Below are positions 1 to 7,742 of a stretch of 64,000 nt of DNA, one piece after another. Below the pieces are notes generated by a model. It did not search any database. It worked only from the letters and a program-made list of their open reading frames with translations, and was not told the origin of the DNA. Each line of letters opens with the position of its first letter. Within the stretch, counting starts at the first letter, position 1. The position numbers and the translations under genes are program-made. This DNA is from Paenibacillus albiflavus (GTDB taxonomy: Bacteria; Bacillota; Bacilli; Paenibacillales; NBRC-103111), in NCBI RefSeq assembly GCF_004344915.1, contig NZ_SKFG01000081.1:16932-80931 (forward strand), written 5' to 3'.

Positions 1-1
1 T

Positions 2-178
2 GCGCAGCAGCCCAAGATGGCTCCATATATTCCGCAAATGGCTGAAATTATTGCGGATGCATTGGATGCGGATGTCGATCAGGTGAATGTCAAAGCGACG
101 ACATCTGAGCGTCTCGGATTTACCGGCAGAGGCGAAGGAATTGCAGCCCAGTCCGTTGTATGTCTTGTAAAAATGTAA
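2..178 (+). CDS. ispF: 2-C-methyl-D-erythritol 2,4-cyclodiphosphate synthase (C-terminal part)
   Basis: The frame is open from the window edge to a TAA and gives the last 58 residues of IspF, which forms the cyclic diphosphate in the MEP isoprenoid pathway in the cytoplasm. The family's C-terminal block [18 protein letters not shown] is present, which is what identifies it. In Bacillales ispF normally lies just before gltX, as here. The start and the metal-binding residues are outside the window. Confidence 0.9.
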   Translation, partial: AQQPKMAPYIPQMAEIIADALDADVDQVNVKATTSERLGFTGRGEGIAAQSVVCLVKM

Positions 179-224
179 TATGCTATGATAATAAATTATT
201 TATGAATAAGCGAGGTACAAGCAA

Positions 225-1682
225 ATGACTAGACCAGTTCGCGTACGATATGCCCCAAGTCCAACCGGGCATTTGCATATAGGGAATGCAAGAACAGCAT
301 TATTCAACTACTTGTTTGCCCGTCACCATGGCGGCAAATTGATCATTCGTATTGAAGATACGGATCTTAAGCGTAATATTGCTGGCGGTGAAGAAAGTCA
401 GTTAAAGTATTTAAAATGGCTCGGAATTAGCTGGGATGAGAGCATTGATATCGGTGGTGAATATGGTCCATACCGTCAAACGGAACGCCTTGATATTTAT
501 ACGAAGCATGCGCAGGATCTGATCGATCGTGGCTTGGCTTATCACTGCTATTGTACGGAAGAAGAGCTTGAACAAGAGCGCGAAGCGCAAGCGGCTGAAG
601 GTCTTAACCTGCAATACTCAGGCAAATGTCGTCATTTGACTGCAGAGCAGCGTGCAGAGCTTGAAGCGCAAGGTCGCAAGCCAAGTATTCGTTTTAACGT
701 GGATCAAAGTCGTTCATATACTTTTGATGATATCGTTAAAGGTGAAATTACGTTTGATGCGTCAACAACTGGCGACTGGGTTATTATCAAAAAAGACGGT
801 ATTGCCACTTACAATTTTGCCGTTGTAATTGATGATTACCTCATGCAGATATCCCATGTCCTTCGTGGTGAAGATCATGTGACGAACACTTTGCGTCAGC
901 TTATGATCTATGATGCATTCGGCTGGGAAGCACCGATCTTCGGACATATGACGCTTATCGTTAGTGATAACGGCAAGAAGCTTAGCAAGCGTGACGAATC
1001 CATTATTCAATTTATCGAGCAATATGATGATCTTGGATTTTTGCCAGAAGCGATGTTCAACTTCATTTCTTTACTTGGCTGGTCGCCTAAAGGTGAACAG
1101 GAGATCTATTCTCGTGAGGAACTTATCGAGGTATTCGACGAGCAACGTCTATCCAAGAGCCCTGCCGTATTTGATAAGAATAAATTAAACCATTTAAATA
1201 ACAGCTACATTAAAAATACAGATCCAGATCGTCTGACTCAAATGGCGATTCCACATCTACAGAAGGCTAATCTATTGCCTGCGACATTAACAGATGCGCA
1301 ATATAGCTGGACGAAGGATCTTGTGAAGCTTTATCAAGAGCAAATGAACCATGCTTCTGAAATCGTAGAGCTATCTGAATTGTTCTTCCAAGAAGAGCTA
1401 AATTTCGAGGCAGAAGCAGCGCAATTGTTGCAAGAAGAGCATGTGCCTACAGTAGTTGGCGCGTTTTTAGCACAAATTACACAAACAGAGGAATATACAC
1501 CAGAAATCATTGCAGGACTGCTTAAGAATGTACAAAAAGATACAGGTTATAAAGGCAAACAGCTATTCATGTCGATTCGTGTAGCCCTTACTGGTCAAAT
1601 GCATGGACGTGATTTGAATATGACGATTTATTTACTTGGTAAAGAAAAAGTACAAGCTCGTCTACAGAACCTGTTGTCATAA
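225..1682 (+). CDS. gltX: Glutamyl-tRNA synthetase
   Basis: This class I aminoacyl-tRNA synthetase charges tRNA-Glu in the cytoplasm. In Bacillales the family is usually non-discriminating and also charges tRNA-Gln for later amidation; that is family knowledge, not visible here. The protein is 485 aa, normal for the family. The N-terminus has the HIGH-type signature in [14 protein letters not shown] (about residues 10-23), and the KMSKS-type loop appears as KLSKRDES near residue 253. The ATG at 225 has a GAGGT ribosome-binding site about 10 bases upstream. It follows ispF by 46 bases. Its 3' end overlaps the likely promoter for the cysE leader. Confidence 0.97.
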   Translation: MTRPVRVRYAPSPTGHLHIGNARTALFNYLFARHHGGKLIIRIEDTDLKRNIAGGEESQLKYLKWLGISWDESIDIGGEYGPYRQTERLDIYTKHAQDLIDRGLAYHCYCTEEELEQEREAQAAEGLNLQYSGKCRHLTAEQRAELEAQGRKPSIRFNVDQSRSYTFDDIVKGEITFDASTTGDWVIIKKDGIATYNFAVVIDDYLMQISHVLRGEDHVTNTLRQLMIYDAFGWEAPIFGHMTLIVSDNGKKLSKRDESIIQFIEQYDDLGFLPEAMFNFISLLGWSPKGEQEIYSREELIEVFDEQRLSKSPAVFDKNKLNHLNNSYIKNTDPDRLTQMAIPHLQKANLLPATLTDAQYSWTKDLVKLYQEQMNHASEIVELSELFFQEELNFEAEAAQLLQEEHVPTVVGAFLAQITQTEEYTPEIIAGLLKNVQKDTGYKGKQLFMSIRVALTGQMHGRDLNMTIYLLGKEKVQARLQNLLS

Positions 1683-1703
1683 ATGCATTCTTTTGGATAT
1701 ACT
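1674..1703 (+). promoter_or_regulatory. Probable sigma-A promoter of the cysE T-box transcript
   Basis: A -35 TTGTCA (1674-1679) and a -10 TATACT (1698-1703) are separated by 18 bases, overlapping the end of gltX. Transcription would begin near 1710, just before the T-box RNA. The assignment rests on hexamer match and position only. Confidence 0.5.
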
Positions 1704-1754
1704 GTAGGTAATACTATTTTTGTAAATGAATCAGAATAGCTTTGAACAGGAAAA

Positions 1755-2063
1755 GTAGGTTATGAATCTTAGTCGATTCTGCTGAGGGTTTCCCAGAGAG
1801 AATGATCTTAATCATCAAGAAGATGGTTATGGCTGCAAATCATTTAGACCCGAACAACCGAAAATGCACCTGGGAGCTGCTGCGCCGAACTGCCCGTAAG
1901 GATATAAGTAGGTGTGAGCCGGATCGCTTCCGTTATTAGCGTATAAGTGTGACAACAAGATTGGCTGCATATGCAGCTGCACTAGAATTTGTCACAAGCA
2001 GAGTGGAACCGCGTCAATACACACGCCTCTGCAGCCTATTCATAGGCTGTGGGGGCTTTTTTT
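1755..2063 (+). ncRNA. T-box riboswitch leader, probable tRNA-Cys specificity
   Basis: The roughly 300-base leader before cysE-cysS has the hallmarks of a T-box: an AGAGAG element in the stem I region (about 1795), the T-box sequence AGAGTGGAACCGCG (2000-2013), and an intrinsic terminator directly after it. A TGC triplet at 1865-1867, in the context GAAAATGCACC, is the likely specifier codon and would read tRNA-Cys. That fits the downstream serine acetyltransferase and cysteinyl-tRNA synthetase. Uncharged tRNA-Cys would stabilise the antiterminator and allow readthrough. Other TGC triplets occur nearby, so the specifier call is less certain than the T-box call. Confidence 0.93.
2025..2063 (+). 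terminator. T-box regulated intrinsic terminator
   Basis: A 14-bp stem (2025-2038 with 2043-2056, including G-U pairs) closes a TTCA loop and is followed by seven T. It begins 11 bases after the T-box sequence, so it competes with the antiterminator that uses that sequence. Confidence 0.92.
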
Positions 2064-2187
2064 GTGGGTAAGAATGACGGTGAAGCGAGATCCACTTATT
2101 TTCACAACAATTTTCACAACATAGATCTTGAGCGCAAATGAAGTTGTCATAGCTTGATTGGTAGTTAGATGCCAGAGGGAGTCGTGT

Positions 2188-2871
2188 ATGTGGAAGACAA
2201 TGAAATCAGATATCCAAGCGGTGTATGAGAATGATCCGGCAGCTCGAAGCACATTTGAAATTATTTTTACCTATTCGGGAGTTCACGCGATCTGGCATCA
2301 TCGTTTCGCTCATTGGTTTTTTAAGAAGAGAATGTATACAATTGCACGTATTATTTCGCAGGCTTCTCGTTTCATTACAGGGATTGAGATTCATCCAGGC
2401 GCTCGGTTAGGTCAAAGGCTATTTATCGACCATGGTATGGGGATTGTTATCGGTGAAACTTGCGAGATTGGGAATGATGTTGTTCTCTATCAAGGCGTAA
2501 CCCTTGGCGGAACAGGCAATGAGAAGGGAAAGCGTCATCCGACGATTGGGAATAACGTTGTTATTTCTTCCGGGGCTAAGGTGCTCGGATCATTCTTTGT
2601 AGGGGATAACTCACGTATTGGAGCAAATGCAGTCGTGCTGAAGGAAGTGCCGCCTAACAGTACAGTCGTAGGGATTCCTGGACGAATTGTGAAGCGCGAT
2701 GGTGTAAGGATTGAACGATTGAATCATGGCGATTTGCCAGATCCAATTATCGATATATGTCATCATTTAACGACAGAGATTAATCAGCTTAAACAACAGA
2801 TCCATGATTTACAGCACCAGCTTGCAGATGCAAATCAAAAGAATGGAGGCGTCATCCATCATGACACTTAA
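2188..2871 (+). CDS. cysE: Serine O-acetyltransferase
   Basis: CysE makes O-acetylserine from serine and acetyl-CoA, the first committed step of cysteine synthesis, in the cytoplasm. The 227-aa protein has a short N-terminal helical domain followed by left-handed beta-helix hexapeptide repeats, seen in GIEIHPGARLGQRLFIDHG and GETCEIGNDVVLYQGVTLGG with the active-site DH pair. The ATG at 2188 is chosen because GAGGGA lies 7 bases upstream; an earlier in-frame TTG has no site. The C-terminal tail is a charged, Gln-rich helix. The gene is under the T-box leader and overlaps cysS by 11 bases, implying coupled translation. Confidence 0.96.
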   Translation: MWKTMKSDIQAVYENDPAARSTFEIIFTYSGVHAIWHHRFAHWFFKKRMYTIARIISQASRFITGIEIHPGARLGQRLFIDHGMGIVIGETCEIGNDVVLYQGVTLGGTGNEKGKRHPTIGNNVVISSGAKVLGSFFVGDNSRIGANAVVLKEVPPNSTVVGIPGRIVKRDGVRIERLNHGDLPDPIIDICHHLTTEINQLKQQIHDLQHQLADANQKNGGVIHHDT

Positions 2872-4258
2872 AATTTATAATACGATGTCGAGGCAAAAAG
2901 AAGAATTCATTCCGCTTGAGCCAGGCAAGGTCAAAATGTATGTTTGCGGACCTACGGTATACAATTATATTCATATCGGGAATGCCAGACCGGCAATTTT
3001 CTTTGATGTAGTGCGTAGATATTTAACTTATTCAGGTTATGATGTGTCGTATCTTGTCAATTTTACAGATGTAGATGATAAAATTATTCGTGCTGCAGAG
3101 GAAACAGGTGAAGAAGTTGGTGCATTAGCAGAGCGATTTATCGAGGCGTATTTGGAAGATGTGCGAGCAATTGGCATCCATCCGGTTACTCATCATCCGC
3201 GCGTAACGGAGAACATCGATGCTATTATCGCATTCATAGCACGTCTAGTTGAGAAAGGCTTTGCTTATCCAAGCGGCGGCGATGTTTATTACAGAACGAC
3301 GAAATTCGACGAATATGGTAAGCTTTCGCATCAGAATCTGGATGAATTGCAATATGGGATTCGCATAGAAGTGGATGATCGCAAAGAGAATCCGCAGGAT
3401 TTTGTTCTATGGAAAGGTGCGAAGCCAGGAGAGATCTCATGGGAATCGCCTTGGGGCGCAGGCCGTCCTGGCTGGCATATCGAATGCTCGGCAATGGTTC
3501 AAAAATATCTTGGCGAAACCATTGATATCCATGGCGGCGGACAGGATTTGACGTTCCCGCACCATGAGTGCGAAATTGCGCAGTCTGAAGCTGTTACAGG
3601 TAAACCGATGGCTCATTATTGGATGCATAATGCTTTTATCAACATGGATAATGAGAAAATGTCCAAATCACTTGGCAATTTTGTGATGCTAAGAGATATT
3701 CGTCAACAAATTCGTCCACAGACGCTAAGATTTTTTATGCTGAATGCTCACTATCGCAATCCGCTGAATTTCAGTGAGGAAACGGTTCGCCAAGCAGACA
3801 GCTCTGTTGACCGCATTTGGAATGCGATTACGAATCTGGAGCACCGTTTATCGGTAGCCCTAAATGGTCCTGTTGACGAGCAAGTTGCTGCACGCATCGA
3901 AGAGATTAAACAATATTTTGAATCCAAAATGAATGATGATTTCAATACACCAGATGCAATTACAGCGATCTTCGATCTTGTATCCGAGGCGAATATATAC
4001 TTGAAGCGGGAGCGGGTAACGGCTGAAACGATTGAAAGCTTGCTAAATACATTTAAAGCTTTTGATGCTGTTCTGGGTATATTGCCAAGCGAGAATGGCG
4101 ATTTATTAGATGAGGAAGTTGAATCACTCATTGCGGAGCGGGTGCAAGCTCGTAAAGATAAGAACTGGTCACGTGCGGATGAAATTCGCGATTTGTTGAC
4201 AGAGAAAGGCATTTTTCTTGAGGATACACCACAAGGAATTCGCTGGCGCCGCAAATAA
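2861..4258 (+). CDS. cysS: Cysteinyl-tRNA synthetase
   Basis: CysS charges tRNA-Cys in the cytoplasm. The 465-aa protein has the zinc-linked [18 protein letters not shown] block with the HIGH-type motif at the N-terminus, the HIECS and HHECE zinc ligand segments in the middle, and KMSKSLGN near residue 265. The ATG at 2861 lies inside the end of cysE and has ATGGAGGC as its ribosome-binding site, so an earlier in-frame start is not needed. Sharing the T-box transcript with cysE links cysteine supply and tRNA charging to the level of uncharged tRNA-Cys. Confidence 0.97.
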   Translation: MTLKIYNTMSRQKEEFIPLEPGKVKMYVCGPTVYNYIHIGNARPAIFFDVVRRYLTYSGYDVSYLVNFTDVDDKIIRAAEETGEEVGALAERFIEAYLEDVRAIGIHPVTHHPRVTENIDAIIAFIARLVEKGFAYPSGGDVYYRTTKFDEYGKLSHQNLDELQYGIRIEVDDRKENPQDFVLWKGAKPGEISWESPWGAGRPGWHIECSAMVQKYLGETIDIHGGGQDLTFPHHECEIAQSEAVTGKPMAHYWMHNAFINMDNEKMSKSLGNFVMLRDIRQQIRPQTLRFFMLNAHYRNPLNFSEETVRQADSSVDRIWNAITNLEHRLSVALNGPVDEQVAARIEEIKQYFESKMNDDFNTPDAITAIFDLVSEANIYLKRERVTAETIESLLNTFKAFDAVLGILPSENGDLLDEEVESLIAERVQARKDKNWSRADEIRDLLTEKGIFLEDTPQGIRWRRK

Positions 4259-4283
4259 AAGAAGAATGAATGAAGGGTAGACT

Positions 4284-4712
4284 ATGACAGATAACAATCC
4301 AGATGTACAAATGGATATGAATTTATTATTTTATCCACCTGACAAAAATCCAGCACTGATTCATCCATTGGTGCTGGCTTATGTTGGTGATGCGATCTTC
4401 GAGCTGTTCATCAGGCAAGTCGTGATTAGCCAGCCGAACCAAAGACCGAATTATTTGCACCGTACTGCGACACGTTATGTTTCGGCTAAGGCACAATCGA
4501 AGGCGCTCGAACAATGGCTTCCGCTGCTAACGGAGGAGGAACAGGATGTTGTGCGTCGTGGACGCAATGCCAAGTCAGGTTCGATTCCGAAGAACGCGGA
4601 TGTGCTCGAATATCGTCATTCCACGGCGATGGAATGCTTGATTGGTTATTTGCATTATAAGGGTGAGCATGCTCGGCTAAGAGAGCTGCTTGATATGTTG
4701 ATAAATAAATAA
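4284..4712 (+). CDS. mrnC: Mini-ribonuclease III
   Basis: MrnC is an RNase III-type nuclease without a double-stranded RNA-binding domain; in Bacillus it matures 23S rRNA. The 142-aa protein consists only of the catalytic domain, with YVGDAIFELFIR near residue 33 supplying the acidic residues and a conserved RRGRNAKSG segment near residue 90. It lies 25 bases after cysS and 13 bases before rlmB, in the usual Bacillales order, so it is probably part of the cysE-cysS transcript. Confidence 0.95.
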   Translation: MTDNNPDVQMDMNLLFYPPDKNPALIHPLVLAYVGDAIFELFIRQVVISQPNQRPNYLHRTATRYVSAKAQSKALEQWLPLLTEEEQDVVRRGRNAKSGSIPKNADVLEYRHSTAMECLIGYLHYKGEHARLRELLDMLINK

Positions 4713-4725
4713 AGGGGGACTCGTG

Positions 4726-5466
4726 ATGTCAGAGGAGTTTATTGGTGGGAAGCATTCGATCCTGGAAGCGATGAAGGCAGGACGTACGATAAATAAAATT
4801 TGGATAGCAGAGAATGGGCAGAAGGCACTTACACAGCCTATTATCGCTGAGGCTAAGCAGCACGGTATTATTGTTCAATTTGCGGACAAGCGTAAGCTTG
4901 ATACGATGGCAGAGGGATTGCAGCATCAAGGTGTTGTAGCCCAAGTTGCTGCTTATGATTATGTGGAGATCGACGATATTCTCGAAGCTGCAAGAGTACG
5001 CGGTGAGGATCCGTTCATTTTGATTCTGGATGAAATTGAAGATCCGCATAACTTAGGCTCCATTCTTCGTACAGCGGATTGCACAGGTGTGCATGGGGTT
5101 ATTATTCCCAAACGCCGCTCCGTAGGTTTAACAGCTACTGTATCCAAAATTTCCGCAGGTGCAGTGGAATACGTGCCAGTTGCACGTGTTACGAACATTG
5201 CACAAACTATTGATAAGTTAAAAGAACGTGGCGTATGGGTCGCGGGCACAGATGTTAGTGCAGCAGATGATGTATATCGCAGTAATTTTGCTATGCCGAT
5301 CGCACTTGTCATTGGGAATGAAGCGAAGGGCGTCGGACGATTGATCAAGGAAAAATGCGATTTTCTAGTCAAGCTTCCTATGCAGGGCAAAATCAACTCG
5401 CTTAACGCCTCTGTTGCAGCTGGTGTTCTGATGTATGAGGTCGTTAGACAGCGTAAGCAGAGCTGA
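4726..5466 (+). CDS. rlmB: 23S rRNA 2'-O-methyltransferase, TrmH/RlmB family
   Basis: This SpoU/TrmH-family enzyme methylates a ribose 2'-O in 23S rRNA; the exact target is inferred from the family. It has an N-terminal L30e-like substrate-binding domain (about residues 1-75) and a SPOUT domain with the three signature blocks LDEIEDPHNLGSILRTADC, LVIGNEAKGVGRLIKEKCD and KLPMQGKINSLNASVAAGV. GTG at 4723 and ATG at 4726 are adjacent candidates; the GGGGG site ending at 4718 is better spaced for the ATG. It ends 6 bases before rae1. Confidence 0.94.
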   Translation: MSEEFIGGKHSILEAMKAGRTINKIWIAENGQKALTQPIIAEAKQHGIIVQFADKRKLDTMAEGLQHQGVVAQVAAYDYVEIDDILEAARVRGEDPFILILDEIEDPHNLGSILRTADCTGVHGVIIPKRRSVGLTATVSKISAGAVEYVPVARVTNIAQTIDKLKERGVWVAGTDVSAADDVYRSNFAMPIALVIGNEAKGVGRLIKEKCDFLVKLPMQGKINSLNASVAAGVLMYEVVRQRKQS

Positions 5467-5472
5467 TGAGGG

Positions 5473-5985
5473 ATGCAGGAATTTTTGATTGTTGATGGAT
5501 ATAACATTATTGGGGCTTGGCCGAAGCTAAGCAAACTCAAGGATGTGAATTTGGAGGAAGCGCGCAATTCGCTCATCCATATGCTAGCGGAATATCAGTC
5601 TTTCTCTGGGATGAAGACTTATCTTGTATTTGATGCCTATCTGGTTCCCGGAATAGGAAAACAGTATTCGCAGAGCAGATTAAGTGTTCTATACACGAAG
5701 GAGAAAGAAACGGCGGATGAGCTAATTGAGCGGTTGGTAACTGATTTAATCGGCAGAAGAAAGCAAGTGTACGTTGCGACCTCGGATATGATAGAACAAC
5801 ATGTTATATTCGGCAAAGGCGCACTACGTATGTCTGCTAATGAGCTATTGGTTAAAGTAAGAAATAGTCGCAAAGAGATACAAGGAAAGATCGCAAATGA
5901 CTTGATTCCAGAACGGAATACGTTCGATAAGTTTATGGATCCTGCTATGAGAGAGAAATTTGAACGTATGCGAAGAGGGGAATAA
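5473..5985 (+). CDS. rae1: NYN-domain ribosome-associated endoribonuclease, YacP/Rae1 family
   Basis: The 170-aa protein matches the YacP/Rae1 family, a PIN-like NYN nuclease that in B. subtilis cuts mRNA at the ribosomal A site. The N-terminal LIVDGYNIIGAW and the later VFDA and ATSD segments carry the conserved acidic residues. The ATG at 5473 agrees with the family N-terminus, but the only Shine-Dalgarno-like GAGGG (5468-5472) touches the start codon, so translation probably depends on coupling to rlmB, whose stop is 6 bases away. The neighbours match B. subtilis. Confidence 0.92.
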   Translation: MQEFLIVDGYNIIGAWPKLSKLKDVNLEEARNSLIHMLAEYQSFSGMKTYLVFDAYLVPGIGKQYSQSRLSVLYTKEKETADELIERLVTDLIGRRKQVYVATSDMIEQHVIFGKGALRMSANELLVKVRNSRKEIQGKIANDLIPERNTFDKFMDPAMREKFERMRRGE

Positions 5986-6020
5986 TCCTGTTTTTACGGT
6001 AAATATTGTAATTAACCCCG

Positions 6021-6050
6021 TTGACGATGTAAGTTTCCTTCATGTATACT
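6021..6050 (+). promoter_or_regulatory. Sigma-A promoter of sigH
   Basis: TTGACG (6021-6026) and TATACT (6045-6050) are 18 bases apart, 56 bases before the sigH start. In B. subtilis sigH is also read from its own vegetative promoter at this place. No AbrB site was assessed. Confidence 0.75.
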
Positions 6051-6105
6051 GAACGTATCTTAAAGTTTGTAAATTTTTCAAGCTTCATGGGCCGGAGGGA
6101 TTATA

Positions 6106-6753
6106 GTGAGTGTCGACCTCAAAGAATTGAGAATGAACGTATATGATCTCGCGCTGGATGAAGATTTAATCGAGTCTGTCCGACAAGGCAATAGTGAAGC
6201 GCTTGAATATTTGATTAATAAGTATCGCAACCTTGTCAGAGCCAAGGCGCGTTCCTACTTTCTAATTGGCGCTGATCGAGAAGATATCGTGCAAGAAGGA
6301 ATGATAGGCTTATATAAATCCATCCGTGATTTCCGCGGGGACAAGCTGGCATCATTCAAAGCCTTTGCGGAGATTTGTATTACGAGGCAGATCATCACAG
6401 CGATCAAGACAGCAACTAGACAAAAGCATATTCCACTTAATTCCTATGTCTCCTTAGATAAACCCATTTATGATGAGGACTCGGATCGGACGCTCCTGGA
6501 TATTATTTGCGGTTCTAAGGTTTCGGATCCAGAAGAACTTATCATTAATCAAGAGGAATTCACTGGACTTGAAGATAAGATGAGTGAAATATTAAGCGAT
6601 CTGGAACGTAAGGTGTTAATGCTTTATCTTGATGGTCGCTCCTATCAGGAGATTGCAGTTGACCTTGATCGTCATGTCAAATCAATTGATAACGCTTTAC
6701 AGCGCGTGAAACGTAAATTGGAACGGTATTTGGAAGTTAGAGATCTTGTCTAA
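6106..6753 (+). CDS. sigH: RNA polymerase sigma-H factor (Spo0H)
   Basis: Sigma-H directs RNA polymerase to genes of the transition to stationary phase and early sporulation. The 215-aa protein is close to the B. subtilis length of 218. Region 2 is seen in RAKARSYFLIGADREDIVQE and the following LASFKAFAEICITRQII, and region 4 in LSDLERKVLMLYLDGRSYQE and HVKSIDNALQRVKRKLE. The GTG at 6106 has CGGAGGGA upstream at good spacing. The gene has its own promoter and is followed by a terminator, so it is separated from the oxidase operon. Confidence 0.97.
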   Translation: MSVDLKELRMNVYDLALDEDLIESVRQGNSEALEYLINKYRNLVRAKARSYFLIGADREDIVQEGMIGLYKSIRDFRGDKLASFKAFAEICITRQIITAIKTATRQKHIPLNSYVSLDKPIYDEDSDRTLLDIICGSKVSDPEELIINQEEFTGLEDKMSEILSDLERKVLMLYLDGRSYQEIAVDLDRHVKSIDNALQRVKRKLERYLEVRDLV

Positions 6754-6775
6754 TTTCTATCATAATAAACAATCA

Positions 6776-6811
6776 GACAAGCAGTCGAGCAATCGATTGC
6801 TTGTCTTTTTT
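6776..6811 (+). terminator. Intrinsic terminator after sigH
   Basis: GACAAGCA (6776-6783) pairs with TGCTTGTC (6798-6805) and is followed by six T. It closes the sigH transcript before the oxidase operon. Confidence 0.9.
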
Positions 6812-6899
6812 GTATACACACAAACCCTACTTGATACTATGAAAACGATCACGTAAATAATTTGAAAATTAACAATTTAGTAACAAATTTACTCCATTC

Positions 6900-6943
6900 T
6901 GTGATTAATATCACAATTGGTGCATGAGAGCGAATGATAGAAT
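6900..6943 (+). promoter_or_regulatory. Fnr/Crp-type operator and -10 of the cytochrome oxidase operon
   Basis: TGTGATTAATATCACA (6900-6915) is a perfect TGTGA-N6-TCACA palindrome, the consensus of the Crp/Fnr family and of Bacillus Fnr sites. A -10-like TAGAAT lies at 6938-6943 and there is no good -35, so the start would be near 6950 and the operator centred about 42 bases upstream, which is the class II activator position. The regulator itself is not in the window. Control by oxygen limitation is an inference. Confidence 0.72.
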
Positions 6944-6977
6944 TGTGCCATAAACAGGGATATTTTGGAGGTGCAGT

Positions 6978-7148
6978 ATGGATAAACCGGTAATTAAGAA
7001 ACAGGGGCAATCCGTCGTTGTAACAAAGCCGAGCAGAAAAGATAGTGAGCCCTCCCTTAAAGGCACGTTTGCATCAGTTATGATTGTCGGAGGTGTCATT
7101 CTGATTACTTGGGTGCTTGTCTTCTTGCTATTCATTCACCGAACGTAG
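6978..7148 (+). CDS. Small cytochrome c oxidase subunit (subunit 2A-like)
   Basis: This 56-codon gene has GGAGGTG 6 bases before its ATG. The product has a basic, polar N-terminal half and one membrane helix (about residues 30-52) with a short basic end. Its size, topology and place directly upstream of a ba3-type subunit II match the CoxIIa-type small subunit known from ba3 oxidases. Sequence similarity cannot be scored by eye for so small a protein, so the name rests mainly on context. It is the first gene after the Fnr-type site. Confidence 0.75.
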   Translation: MDKPVIKKQGQSVVVTKPSRKDSEPSLKGTFASVMIVGGVILITWVLVFLLFIHRT

Positions 7149-7213
7149 CAATGTGATTCAGCCATGTTATCAAGCTTCAGACCAACGTCATTTATGGGGA
7201 AAGAAGGTAAAGT

Positions 7214-7690
7214 ATGCAAATTCATCGTTTAGAGAAAATTTGGCTATCCATTGGAATAGCAATGCTCATCATTTTTTTAGCGATAGTGGGGATCTCTGGT
7301 TTTGCAATGGGAATGAATCCGCCGACAAGCGATAGTGCACATGGAAGGATCGATCCAACGAAAGTGGATACAACGCCACCGTTTGATAAACCTGGACTTA
7401 TTCAAGCGGGTGATAACCTGTATGAAGCGAACATGACAGCTTACCTATTCTCGTTCGATCCAGGCGAGATGGAAATACCAGCAGGCTCAACGGTAATGTT
7501 CAATATTACAAGTAAAGATGTTGTTCATGGCTTCTCGATTGTCGGTACGACAGTGAACATGATGGTAACTCCAGGTGAAATTAATCATTTAAGTTATAAA
7601 TTTGACAAACCGGGCGAATATCTCGTTCTTTGCAATGAATATTGCGGCACAGGTCATGAAGTCATGCAAGCGAGAATTATTGTCAAATAA
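7214..7690 (+). CDS. cbaB: Cytochrome c oxidase subunit II, ba3 type
   Basis: Subunit II carries the CuA centre that takes electrons from cytochrome c or a cupredoxin on the outer face of the membrane. The 158-aa protein has one N-terminal membrane helix (about residues 9-32) and a cupredoxin domain ending with the CuA motif CNEYCGTGHEVM, with an upstream VHGFS histidine. The short one-helix form is typical of ba3 (B-type) oxidases rather than aa3 enzymes. The ATG follows a purine-rich GGGGAAAGAAGG segment. It lies 65 bases after the small subunit gene and 52 before subunit I. Confidence 0.93.
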   Translation: MQIHRLEKIWLSIGIAMLIIFLAIVGISGFAMGMNPPTSDSAHGRIDPTKVDTTPPFDKPGLIQAGDNLYEANMTAYLFSFDPGEMEIPAGSTVMFNITSKDVVHGFSIVGTTVNMMVTPGEINHLSYKFDKPGEYLVLCNEYCGTGHEVMQARIIVK

Positions 7691-7742
7691 GGGATCTTAT
7701 TAACTTCGAAATCCAAACTTTATTTTGAAGGAGATATTCGCA

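Noticed and set aside
2158..2187. Longer cysE start at TTG 2158
   Set aside because: It would add ten residues unlike the family and ignores the good GAGGGA site serving ATG 2188.
3751..4254. 167-codon open frame on the minus strand inside cysS
   Set aside because: It lies wholly opposite a gene with all synthetase motifs, has no ribosome-binding site and its Ser/Arg-rich content is what antisense reading of that gene gives.
4959..5576. 205-codon minus-strand frame opposite rlmB
   Set aside because: rlmB is unmistakable on the plus strand with three SPOUT motifs; the opposite frame shows no domain or ribosome-binding site.
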